Below, one piece after another: positions 1-12,714 of a DNA stretch of 64,000 bases (positions within the stretch are counted from its first letter, which is position 1; each line of letters begins with the position of its first letter). The stretch comes from Edolisoma coerulescens (Eukaryota; Chordata; Aves; Passeriformes; Campephagidae). The position numbers and the translations under genes were made by a program. The stretch is from NCBI GenBank assembly GCA_013397115.1, contig VWZW01000485.1:240884-304883 (forward strand), written 5' to 3'. A model generated the notes under the pieces. The model ran no database searches, was not told where the DNA came from, and saw only the letters and a list, made by a program, of their open reading frames with translations.

Positions 1-2694
1 TTTACGACTGCCCTTATTTACGTTCAGCCCTACCAGCTCTGCTGGTGCCCAAGTGCCTTTGACCGTGGCCTGGGAGTGAACAGCAGATGAGCCCGTTCTC
101 TGCAGTGACTCTGGGTTTTTAACACATTTTTTCACCTCAGTACAGCTCACAGCTTGTCACCTTAATAGCAGAGAAAAGCACGTTTAAGGAAAGGTAAGCC
201 TGGGATTTTGCAGTTTTGCCAGGGACAACAGCGTGCTCTGCAAGGGGAAACCTGAAGTCCAGCAAATTTACTAACACGCTGCAGAGAAGAGATTCTCTCT
301 GTCCTAAGGGTTCCTCACAAAACCTAGGAGATATATGATGTTCCTACACTTAAAGCTAAAAAGAGGCCCTAATTCCAGCTCTAGGATATTGGGGATTAAC
401 TGGTAAAGATACTGTCTGGCTTTTACTGACACTGCTCAACCTTCCTGTAAACTCTCCCGCCGTCTTGGTCACGAAAACAAATTCCATGATGCAATCCCAC
501 GCCTGAAAAGGCATCTGCTATTATTTTATTGACATTATTTTTCACATTCATTGACAACCCCTTTGCCCTCTGTGTTAATTTTAACACCTGGAAAGGAATA
601 AGCATGATAAGAGAAACTGAAATGTTTGAACAATGCAAATGCCAAAGCACAAGTGACCCAAGCACATGAGGGCATGGCACTTGCAGGGGGTTCCAAACAC
701 TTCAAAAATTATGATATTCCTCCCACAGAATACCTTTTCTGAAAATATAAATAATAATGAATTAGAAATTGAATTTAATAAAGAATACAGCCCACTTAGA
801 ATTCATCATTTGCTTCACTGCTGGACTGGGAATGAGGTGCCAGTGCTGAGGAAAATGCAGAGGTGAAAGAGCAGAAGCAAGGAGCAGCAGGGATGGAGAC
901 CAAGAGCCTCAGCCCTAGTGCAGCCACTCTCCAGCACTGCCCAGCTCCCTGCTGCACCCTCTGCAAACTGGGAGCTGTGGGATGGAGAGGTCCAGCCCGT
1001 GGGTGTGGCTGCAGCGATGTAAAGCAGATGTAAATACACTCTAGACATACGACGTGCCTGTTTTGGCAGGCTCAGGACCCTGTTCTTCAAGGAAAATTAT
1101 AAGGTCATAACACTGTAAAATCTTTTGAAGACATTATAGAGTCTTTTTCTTCCAGTTTCTTGTTCAGGATGCAAATGTGGGTTTGGAGTTTTTCCTCCCC
1201 CCTCACAATTGACAGGAAGGTACCTCAAAGTCCAAAACCAGATGGCCAAGGCCATAACCAACCCCAACACCTCCACAATATCAAACACAGGGCCATGGAT
1301 CAGCCCCTGGAACTCCTCCATACCACAAATCCATCACATACATCCCGGTCCATACATGAAATTCCTGCTGCATGGCAACAGCATGGAAGTCAGCAGGATG
1401 ACAGAGGAAGCCTTTGGGAATAGCTTCCCGTATAGCCCCTTCAATCCAAGCTTTTGGGCAGGATGTGTCTATGTTTCCCTGGTGAATTTGCACACGTGGG
1501 GAGTTCTGACATTCCACATCGCCCAAAGAGTGCAGCAATCCTTTGGGATATGTAGAATATACTTCCAAAACTTGCTTTCATTACAAACAAAAAAGCGTTT
1601 CCAACGTAGAACTACTGTGGGAGGGAAACAAGCAATCTGAAAAGGGCACAGGAGATATCTCCAAGGCAAGGACTTCAAACAGTCTATTTAAACAGCAGCA
1701 TTATAAACCAGAGATCTATGGACAGATAAGGATTTCTCAACAAAAATTCCACTGCTCTAGACAGGACAATTATACAAAGCCACAAACATCCCAGAAACAC
1801 ATCATATATATTACATTTTCTTCCCACACAGTAGCTGGCATACCTCAGGAACTATAGATGGCTGCACCAGCCTCTGCTACACACAGGCAGAATTTAAAAA
1901 AAGTCAAAGAGAGGCTCCAGGTGGAAGTTTTCTTCGCTCCAGGCTCTCAAGAATGGGAATTTATTCATTTTGAACTAAAAAGGTGAGGCCAGAGTAAAAG
2001 CAGTTAGAAGCTTATTAGAAATCCTACCCAGGAAAATTCCACTTGGGACTAGAGTATGCCACCTATCTTTTTGATTGATATTTCAGAATTGATGAATAAC
2101 AAACATGCAGGATGGAAGAGAGGATTCCAATAAAAAACAATAGTCTGATGCAACTAGAGCCTGCTCGGCCCATGGTAACTGAGTGAGCCATTGTAGCTCT
2201 CTGGACTAACACTTTTTAATAGAATCCAGACTCCATTTAAACAAGACTTTAGAAGCCTGTTTTGTTATACTGCCGCAATCTCTTTGTGTTGACAGGACTA
2301 CAATCAGGCAAATTCTTTCCCTCTTGCATAATGCAGGTAGCTGGATGTGACAAGCTAAATCAGCGTTTTATCTGGACCAGGGCAACCCCACAGGCTGGCA
2401 GTGCCCTCATGCTCCAGGGACTCGCAGGGAAGTAAAACCCAAATCAGTTAAAATCCATGCGCAGAGCTGGTGGGCTCCGCATGGGGAACACAAGTACATT
2501 CCATGTTGCTACCTTGAACAACAATTCATTAGCTTGATTAGCCTTAAGTCATACTCAGAGAACATGAAAGATTTGCCCTTAAGGGATCAAATTAAAAGAA
2601 GCAAATCTGCATATCTCAGACAATTCCTGCATAAAAAACAGAGGGGTTTTTTTAAAGTTGTGTATGTCTGCGTATCAGTGTTCAAAGTAAAGAA

Positions 2695-3205
2695 AAAGAT
2701 CATCTGGGGTCCCAAGCACAGGAAGGACATGGACCTGTGGGAGTGAGTCCAGAGGAGGTCACCCAGGTGATCAGAGGGATGGAGCAGCTCTGCTTTCAGA
2801 AAAGCCTGAGGTAATTGGGATTGTTCTGCCTGAGGAAGAGAACCTTTGGGGAGATCTAACTGTGGCTTTCCAGGACCTGAAGGGAACCTGCAAGGAAGAT
2901 GAGAGAGACTTTGGACAAGGGCCTGGAGTGACAGGACAAGGGGGAATGGCTTCCCACTGCCAAAGGGCTAAGTTAGATGGGATACTGGGAAGGAATTGTT
3001 CCCTGGGAGGCTGGGGAGGCCCTGGCACAGGGTGCCCAGAGAAGCTGCGGCTGCCCCTGGATCCCTGCAAGCGTCCCAGGCCAGGCTGGATGGGGCTTGG
3101 AGCAGCCTGGGATGGTGGAAAGTGTCCCTGCCCATGGCATATTTGGGGAACAAGATGAACTTTAAGATCCCTTCCAACCCAAACCATTCCATGATCCGAC
3201 AATCA
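2695..3205 (+). mobile_element. CR1 LINE 3' fragment
   Basis: CR1 3'-end sequence in plus orientation. Visible CR1 landmarks are CCAAGCACAGGAAGGACATG, the 'gtccagaggaggtcac' segment, the 'ggcacagggtgcccagagaagct' segment, and the end 'cccttccaacccaaaccattcc'. It is 5'-truncated and its short ORFs are remnants. It lies in antisense orientation to ADCY9. Confidence 0.9.
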
Positions 3206-4563
3206 TTTTTCCACCTGCCATCAGAGCCTGCCAGCACAGTTTGAAGAGTTAATGTTTAGATCAAATGCTCATTAAATACATTTTATTATTAAATCAGTTA
3301 ATAATGGTATTTTTTCCCCCATCCAAGCTCTTTGGTCAGAACTGACGAGTTACACAGTGAGCAAGCACAGCTTTGACAGAGCCCGCAAAAAATGTTGCCC
3401 ATCACAGGGGCTGGAGCCGAGCAAGCATATTCCAACACCTGGGAAGCCAGCAATCCCCCCCCCCAGGACTGCCAGATTTGGGAATCATGAGAGCACCAGG
3501 GTATTTATTCAAATTTGCTACAAGAAGCCAGACAAACAGAAATGATGTTGCAGTAGTGAATTCAGTCATTTCACAACTCCCCCAGCACCCGGCCTTGTGC
3601 AATCCAAACAGGCAGTTGTAATTCCAGGTAAGTTGTTATTCATAACTTACGCACCGCTTGTTTACATGTGGTTGACGGTTTTAAATGGTTACTAATTCAG
3701 TACTGAAAAATAAAACTAATGCAAATAAAACTGCTGCAGGAGGCACTTCAGAATAACAATATCTCACAGTGGTATAAACACCAGTGAGGTGAAGAAGAAG
3801 AAACTCCCAAGAGCAGCCACCACCTAAGTATGTATCACTGTACAGCTATATTTTAACTGGCAAGGTTCAGCCACTGAGTATTTGCAGTGTTTGTAGCTCA
3901 AAATAAGATTAATTTCAGAGCCACTGCTCTTTTCAGAACAGCTACTGAGTGTTGTGTCTCCCCCAAGCAGAGGATCAGCTTTTCAGCTGATTCCCCTCCT
4001 TACGTAAAATACATAAACAAACAATCCCTCCCCAAAATAAAAAGCATTTGAAAGTCCAAAAACAAGGTTAAAAAGGAAATATTGCCAGAACTATGTTTAT
4101 TCACACAGCCAAAATGTTTCTGAAATTCCTTCCGTTTCCTCAGTGTACAACACTGAGGCAACCTCCAGTCATGACAGGACATACTTGAACCGTCCCTTCC
4201 TCTTTGCATGGCAGCCATAGTTTCAGACTCAGGTTGGATCCACAACATGGATCTCTTTCACCCAGATGGCACTAAACCCATCCTGGAGATGGATCACGTG
4301 TTGCTACACACGGAGCAGGCCCTCAAGGCCATGGGGCTGCTGTGATGGCTGGCTGTAAGACAGCCCCCACCACCCTGTGAAAAGGACACCGTGCTCTTGG
4401 CTCGACAGGGTGATGGGAAAGACACGGCCAGCTCTTTACTGGAAGAGTCTTGTCCAACAGCTGATTCAACTTCCAGTGGCTTCCAGCTTGTGATCCTCAG
4501 GCTCTGGCCGCTAAGTGTGCCAAAGTGCCCATTCTCGGAAGAGTCAGGAAAGCACTACAACAA

Positions 4564-4672
4564 AGAATCATAGAATTGTGGAATGGTTTGGGTTGGAAGG
4601 CACATTAAAAACCATCTGGTTCCAACAGCCTCCTGCCATGAGCAGGGACACCTTCCACTAGATCAGTTCCAA
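4564..4672 (-). mobile_element. CR1 LINE 3'-end fragment (short)
   Basis: It starts with AGAATCATAGAATTGTGGAA and continues through 'ggtttgggttggaagg' to 'agggacaccttccacta', the reverse complement of the CR1 3' end. It is strongly 5'-truncated. The sequence beyond 4672 no longer resembles CR1. Confidence 0.85.
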
Positions 4673-7600
4673 CTTGGTTTTGATCTTCTAGGACATCTTC
4701 TACTGCTCTCTCCCATTGTATCACTGTCCAATAGAGTCCACTGCATCTCTTATTTCTGGAAAACAACATGATGGGCAAAAAGGGTGATGCCCCAAAACTG
4801 CAAGGACAGAAAACAGATTCTCTGTCACAGAAGTACCTGTTGAGGGTTTTCAGCCCATCCCTCAAAGCTCCCAGCACAGAGGAGCCAAACACCTGGGTCA
4901 GGAGTCATCAGAGCTAACACAGGTATCTCATGCCAAACCTTAAACCATGTGTGGTGACCACAGGTAAATCTGTGGTCCTGTGCACTCACTTCAAATGCTG
5001 GATCACTGTCTAGTTTAGCAAACCATACTTCACCAAGTAATAGAATGATGGATTATAACACGATTCATGCCCATAAAGTACATAACATAGGTAATGAATT
5101 CTTTCATGCATCCAAATGAACACCCGATGGAACAGATATGGAGATTTGCCACTTGCTACCCAACAGATTTGCTTGATCATCATTATGTCATGTCACTAAA
5201 TCTATCCAGTGGGAATGACATCAAATAACATGCAGTTAAAGAAACATTCTCCAAATGCACATCCATTGAAATGTCCCATTGGTTCTTTTGAAATGAGTCT
5301 ACCCCCATACTCCCAGCAGCAAGTCTTTGCCCAGTGCTGATACTCAAACCTGTTTTTAAGAGCGAAGGAGATACCAGCACCGCCTGACAAGCAAGTAAAA
5401 ATCTTTCAAGTGACATAAAACAGACACAGGTAAAACCAGCATTTCTCTTCCTCCAAAGTTTGAATATTCTATAAATCCTCTATTATTATTCTCTGCATTT
5501 GGACCAGTCCTGGCAGCCTACTTCATACCAGAGCAAGCCCCCAACATCCAGCTCCTCCGTCAGCTCATGGCCCAGATTTGATTTCTTCATCCTTTGCAAA
5601 AACATTCTCAGACTTTGTGCTAAGAACCAGCTGATTGCATTTCAAACCCTCGGGCTAAAAGTTATTACTGGGGAGTGCAGGAATGTGTCTGGAATGCAAA
5701 AACAACAGGGGTGAAAAATCAGTGGGCTCTGAGCTGGTATAAATAGATAATTCACTGTGGAAACTCATCTCCTCTCAAAAAACCAACCCCAAAGACAGTG
5801 GCCCACTATCTCCTCCAGTTAATCTTACCGGAGAACTGACTCCCAGCCCTTAGGAAGGAGCATCTCCTCTCTACACAAATACAACATAAATAATGTTTCT
5901 GTGTGCTTGCATGCGAGATAGAGAACCACCCTGCATAATCTGTTGATAAACTCACGTAAGAGACAGTAGTTTCGCGATATGCCAAATACTTCACATCTTG
6001 GAAAGAAATGGGGAAAAAGTTATTCTTAGGGAAGCTTTCTCTATGGTTAAATGAAATCAAGTTTACTGACAGAAAGTTTCTGGTATGCAAACTTACTTTG
6101 GTCCAAGCAAATTCCTGCATCACCCTCCACCTGGAAGTTCAAGCTGAGTATTAAACCATGAGACCATCACAGAGGTCTGGCCTCTTTCCAGCTTCTGCAA
6201 AGGGGGTTACAGCACTCAGCAAGAGCACCCTGCAAGGGCTTTAAACAGGATTTATGGGATCCATGGAAATTAGGGATCAGTCCCTGCCGCTTGATATTTG
6301 GGGCTTTGTGCTGCCTCTGTGTAACTTACATCCCTTCTCATTTAGATGTGGAGTTATTCCTAATTGCGTTGAGGTATAAAAGACACCGGGGAAAGTAAAG
6401 ATTACAGGTCTCCAGAAGAAGATTGTTGTGAAAACAACCTATTTCTTTGCAGCTTTTAGGCAAAAAAAAGCTTTAAAAAACAATTTAAAGACTGAAAGTC
6501 AAGTGAAAGCACAGAAACAAAGGAAATACCCCCTTCCTCATCAAACCCTAAAAAAAAAAAAGCTCTTGGCTATACTTAGCAAAACTGAAAGAAATCCAAC
6601 AAAGGCTAAATATTTCCCTAACCTCTGTATTTGCTTCTCTGATACTGCTGCCATTTGCTGCCACAACTCTGTTAGAATTGGAAGAGACAACTCCATGGCC
6701 CAATTCCTTTGTACTTCCACAGAATCACTTGCCTAATGAAGTCTTTCATTAGGCTTATTTGAAGATTTAAGCATTCAGAAACAAAATTCCTCAATGAAGA
6801 ACGAAGTATTTTGTGGGATTACTCTTTCCCTGAGGTTAGGGATCAAGGTTTCTCAGAAACACGATGAATCACAGTGGTTTTAGCTTACTCATCTTAAAAC
6901 GTGTGGGCTTTTAAATCTGATAACAAGCAATTCTTTTTTTCAAAAGTATTTGAGACAACTTGTTTGAATGAGAAACAGAATATGCTTTTTGTTACCCTCA
7001 CACTTGTGTAAACTATTTTATGTAAAGGGAGGATTTTATAATCAACTTTTGACATTTTTCAGCATGACCCTGAGATAACCAGTATGAGCTCTTGCTAGTA
7101 TAGAAGCAACAGTTTATCTGGAGTACAGCAAGGCAGCTGCACACCTCAGAAGTGCAAAGGAAAAAAGAAGGAAAAAATTACCATGCTAAAATCATAATTT
7201 AATTTGCAATGTCTTCCCTCAAGGAAACTGAAATTAAAGACACTGATATCATGGAATGGTTTTAAACAGAGTGCATGACTTAGAGGTGAGCTCACAGCTT
7301 GGTCAGTACATCTCTTCCCTGTCACCAACACCAAAATTTCAGTGATGCAAATATGGTCTAAGTTTTCATATCACTTTTGTGTACTGTGAGATCTCTGCTC
7401 TTTATAGACATTTTGCCCTCCTGAGTGGATTTCTGACTTCATTTCACTTGTCCTGTTGCTCTTGCACACTCTCCTTCCTTAACCACCAATGCACAAATTA
7501 TAGATGAATTTGATGTCAAAATAAAAAGTACCCTCCCAAATGATTAAATCTAAAAAGCTGTATTAACAAACTTGTTTAATTTTAACTCTTTTCATTAAGT

Positions 7601-9073
7601 AAAGAAATAAGTTGTAAAAATAATTTTTAATATAAAGAAAGACATGTTAGTGCTGTGGGTATCGTCAGCAAGAGATTTTTCTCTCTTAAAAAGCCTCATC
7701 ATAGGGTATCTCAGAAACACCAGGAAAATCAGAATGATAAGTATATTATGATAGACATGAACATGGAAATACACATCGCTAATACAACGGGGTTTGTTCC
7801 ACTTGGGACACTTCCCTAGGCTGGAAACCTCTACTCATGGCTCTTAGGAAAATGAAGCTTCAAAATGAAGAGCATTATCTTCCTGAAGAGCACAAAATCC
7901 AACCTAAACCAAATTTTTTTGTGCTAAACCCATAATTCAATGTCTTTCTCCAGTTAGCTGCCCAGTCCAAGAAAGGACATTTTAATTTTTCATTGATCTG
8001 TGCCACTGGAATTTCATGCAAGACTTTGCTTGGGAAACTGGAATGGAACTGTATAAACTTAAAACTGAGAAAGGAAATACTTTTCTAATACTTACTGGAG
8101 GGCTCCACTAAGTCACAGCCATCTACCTAAGGTACTATACAACAGCTGGGTGTCCTCTTCACAGAATACAGGGAATATATAGAATATGGAATTTGTACAG
8201 TATTTCCTAGAAAGAATTTCTCATACAAAACCTATACAGTAGTTTTCATTTTCTTTTTTTATTTATAAAGCTGCCACAATGTTAAGGAGCAAGGTCTGGT
8301 TTTAAAAGGAGGTATGCTTTCCATCTTTTCTGTCAGAAGCATAAAAGTTGTTTACTTTAGGGGAAAACTGATTATTTGAAGCCTGCTCTCCCATTAGCAC
8401 CACAGCACAAGCAAAGCATTTGTCTTTTCCGCTGGACCTGCATCGTGCACACGTCCAGGGAAGCTGCACTTTCTCTCCCAGGCAAACCAGCAAGCACAGA
8501 AGCCTGGGGGTAAAAAAGGCAATTAAAAAAAAAAAAAGGTAGCTGTGCTCACTGAAGCCTGAACCTGATCTTTGGGTGAGAAGCCTCTGCTGCTCCTGGA
8601 TTCTCCCAATGGTTGGTACCTCCTCGGGCACCCACGAATGTGCCCAGCTGAGGAACACACATCCCTGCTGTGCCTGCAGCTGGGCCTCTGACAGGAAGCC
8701 CCTGGCTGGAAACGAAAACGGAAGATGCTCCTTTCCCTCCCTCACTCTACTTTTGTGTGTGACCAGATGGATCATCTGCACGTCTCCGTATCTGCATGTT
8801 TTTACTCCCTCTGTTTCATTCCAATGAGAAGAGATAGAGTCCATCTTGTAATTGCATTTTGAAATGTTTTTCCTGAAAAACAGGGAATAAACCAAAATCT
8901 ACACTAAGGAAGAGCCCAAGTCCTCTCAAAGCAACTAAAATCCTCAGTGCAATCTGCATGAAGGAGGCTGATTTTCTCTCTCAGCCTCTCCCACTATGTT
9001 TGCCTCCGCACAGATGAGCCTCAGTGGTTGTGGAGAAACAGGTCCTCTCTCCTTGTGGCTGTCTCAGCCTGAA

Positions 9074-9110
9074 AGCAAGGTTTGAGAGCAAGGTTTGAGA
9101 GCAAGGTTTG
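9074..9110. repeat. Three tandem copies of a 13-bp unit
   Basis: AGCAAGGTTTGAG at 9074-9086 and 9087-9099, and a partial third copy at 9100-9110. Confidence 0.95.
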
Positions 9111-9284
9111 GCACTTCACCCTCCTCATTCTGCTGTGGTTTAGAAAGGTCTGTTTGCTTGAAGCTGATGAGGTGAAGTACTGGGGTCTCTCAGATGGAGC
9201 TTTTGTCACCAAGTGCACACAGGTTTGTTCTGGCTCCTCGCCACGCACAGACAGAGCTCCTTGGTTTGCAGATCTCAGTCAGAG

Positions 9285-9720
9285 TAAGATGACAACTTTA
9301 TGACACCACTGAGTTCACAGCCAATACCAAACTGGGGGGGACAGGACACAATGACAAACTGGGAGCAGTCAACAGACCAACAGACCAGGCTGCTCTTCAG
9401 AGAGACCTCAGCACTGAGTGCATCCCAGTGAGCACTCAAACAACACTTGGAAAACCATCTCCAGTTCTGGGCTTCCCAGAGATGCAGCTGATGCAGTGGG
9501 GTGACACCAGAGAGGACCATCACCATGATCAGGGGGCTGAAGCACCTGATGTGTGAGGAGAGAGCTGGGTTTTGGGAGCTTTGAGAGGAGAAAGTTACAA
9601 CTACCTAATGGAAGGCAGGAGAAGAGCCAGGCTCTCCACAGAGGAGCACAGCAACAGGACAGGATGTGATGAGGACAAGTTGCAGTGGGAGAGACGCCTA
9701 AAACCCAGCTCTAAACCTCT
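9285..9720 (+). mobile_element. Old, degraded CR1 LINE fragment (3' part of ORF2 region)
   Basis: The order of diverged CR1 landmarks is kept: 'gacaccaaactgg', 'gcagagggatct'-like, 'ccagttctgggctccccag'-like at about 9460-9480, 'gatcagggggctgaagcacct' at 9529 onward, and 'gaaggctgagagagctggg'-like text. Many substitutions and small gaps suggest an older copy than the others in this window. Confidence 0.6.
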
Positions 9721-12299
9721 CATGAGCCCAAGTTTGGACAAGACACATTCAGAGGTCCCTCAACAACCTGTATCATGCTGTTAAACCAAACCAAATGGAA
9801 ATCAAATGGCTGCCACATAGAAAACTACAGGAAAAGTTTGATTTGCCTCAAAGATCTGCTGTGTGCCCGTCTGGTTTACATTGTCACTGACGCAGCAGAA
9901 CACATATGCAGGAAGAAGTTTTTCAAGTTTTTGTCATACTTGACTTTGAAATTCCACTTCATGCCCTAATCTTCACAAAGAAAGGTCATATTAGGGGAAT
10001 TTTTGAATTCAGGTAAATATGAATTCCTGTATCTTTTTCAGTTGAGATTTCAACATTTTTCCTTCAACGTTCTTATTGCTATTTCTTCAGAAACAACAAG
10101 TAGGTTAGAAATCAGAAATTCACGCTCTGTTCTGAGGAATTTCCACCGTAACCTCACATGGCCTTGGGAAATACTGACCACGTATATCGAGATATCATTT
10201 ATGCACCATCAAAGAGATGCCTGTGTGGGGCAAGACCTCTGATTCACAGTAGTGAATCCAATTTTCAGGTCCTGTTGTTGAAAGGAGAAAGACCCAAGAG
10301 GTGAACTGGTTCACCTGACTCAAAGCATGAAGGTTACAGCTGAAAAGTACCCATGTGAAATGCCGAAGGAGATATTTTTATCCCTCCCTCTCATTTAAAT
10401 TTAAAGCAGGACAGCAGTACTGATACTGTGAGGCGCTAATGTTGTTGAAATGCAACGGGAATCAATAGCTTTTCCAGGAAGAGAGAGCTTGGAAAAGAGA
10501 TGAGCAGTTTAAAGTCTGCTTCACCTCTGCCAGCAGCAGCTTCAGCCACCTCCTGGATACTCAAAACCAAAATTATCTCCAACACCTCACTTCTGCCAAA
10601 TACACTAATTTTTCTCTCATCATCTGACAAGTCCTTAGCTTGCACACTCTCAACAGCTCTTCCAAGTTAACATAATGAATAAAAACTATGCAGCATATTG
10701 AATTAAAAAAAAAATCTGGGAACAGCTCTGCCAGCTCTGGCTCTGCCATGAAGATTTGATCCCTCCTGCACAGGAGGCAGAGAGTACTCACACAACCACC
10801 CACCTCCCAGTTCAGGAGAACACAAAGCTCTTATCAAGTGTTGCACTCCACGTTTCCAGGCTGGAGGAGAGGCCAGACCACAATTTAATGAAACATGGCT
10901 CAGATTCTCACTCTCCATACATGCCTCTAGAAAGTTCCCACTAGAGCTATACATCACAGCCTTTTTTTTCTTGTGAGCAAATTAATTACTGTGTTTGAAT
11001 TGGCTTCCTCTAGAAACTTGCAAAATTCTTGTGTGTTGGGGGAGGAAAAAAAAAAAAGGAAGGAGAAAATGCAAACAGTGAAGTCATATAAAGCTTCTAT
11101 GGCAAATGCTTTTGAATTCCAATTCAATTGGAATATAGCAGCCTTGGAAATGATGGTTCTGAACCACAAACAAGCGAGGGAATGTTTAGTAACCCCAAGC
11201 AAAAATCCCCTGGCCTCTGCAGCAGCACAGCTCAAGCCTGCAGCTCTCCATCTATTTATAGACCTGGGGCACATATCACTACAATAGCTGATTGTGCTTT
11301 GCAGCTGTTTTGTATATCTAGAAGGGCAGGAAAGAACAGACTGCACTTTGATCTTGCCCTTTTTTGGAGCAAAAACAACAACAAAAAAAGGCCATTAGGA
11401 AGGACTCAATATTTTGGAATCACAAGGGTCCATGCTCCCAAAGCCACAGTTTACACTCGGTGTGGAGGACTCCCAGCACATGTCCAATTGTTTACTGGGA
11501 TTATAAATCCAGGCTGCAGTCAATATTTATTCTAGAAGCACGCAAACCTTTTCACCTCGCATGAAAACATATGCCAAACCTAATTATAGCAGTCTTTACT
11601 CCCCAGAGCATCTGTTAAGTGATATACACATGAAATTAAGATTCAACTTGAATGCAACTGCATCATAAATTAGCACTTTGCGTTCCTGGGGAGATTAAAG
11701 AAATTAAGTATTTGCTCAAGATAATATTGTGTGATAAGAATCAACTACATACAACCTGTAAAACATGTTGGGATTAAAGCTTTATAAATTATACAAATGT
11801 ATTGGAGCTAATGCTGCTAAAGACAGAAACATGTATGATTTATAGAACTCAAATCAGTGATCCCTACCTCACTCAGGAGTGAGCTGGTCCTTCCCGAGCT
11901 CTGAGATTAGGGAGGATCTACAGGAAAACTGTTACCTCCAGCATTCAAACAGCTGGATGATGGGCAGTTTTTCTATGAGGAGAAAAATCTAATTTTTTAG
12001 CTCTAAAAAGGGAATAAGCCTAAAGCAAGCACCCTAAGTACCTGACTGTACCATGTCCAGAATACCTGAAGAATATTTCTAATCAATTACTGATGGATTT
12101 ACAAACTGCAATAAAATGTGAAATAGGATTTAAATGTGCTGCTTACAGTTACTACCTAAATGAGTTTGAGTAGATTGTTTCCAAACAGCCACATGGACTA
12201 AAGTATGTGAATATGTTTAAAACACAGCAAGTGAGTCTGTAGAAGGGATTTTAAAAAGCACCATTAGAAAAAAATAGAAGGTAAAAAGTGCTTGTGGTG

Positions 12300-12714
12300 A
12301 GCCTTGTGGTGGGCTAAGAGAAGTGAAAGGCTGAGAGAACTGAGATTGTTCAGTCTGGAGAAGAGAAGGCTCTTGAGTGACCTAACTGCCCCTTCCAATA
12401 CCTGAAGGGAACCTGCAAGGAAGATGAGAGAGACTTTGGACAAGGGCCTGGAGTGACAGGACAAGGCACACTTCCCACTGTCACAGAAGGGCAGGGTTAG
12501 ATGGGTCATTGAGAAGAAATTCTTCCCTGGGCGGGTGGGGAGGCCCTGGCACAGGGCGCCCAGAGAAGCTGCGGCTGCCCCTGGATCCCTGCAAGTGTCC
12601 AAGGCCAGGATGGATGGGGCTTGGAGCAGCCTGGGATAGTGGAAGGGGTGGAACGAGATGAGCTCTGAGGTCCCTTCCAACCCAACCATTCCATGATTCT
12701 CTGATTCTAGGATG
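12300..12714 (+). mobile_element. CR1 LINE 3' fragment
   Basis: Plus orientation. It includes 'agattgttcagtctggagaagagaaggct', 'acctgaagggaacctgcaaggaag', the 'ggcacagggcgcccagagaagct' segment, and a 3' end with two tail units (ATTCCATGATTCTCTGATTCT). It shares long near-identical stretches with the copy at 2695-3205, so both belong to the same subfamily. Confidence 0.9.

Noticed and set aside
8302..8895. 197-residue minus-strand ORF in the ADCY9 intron
   Set aside because: It includes a translated A/T run (FFFLIAFF), has no recognisable domain and does not match the next ADCY9 segment.
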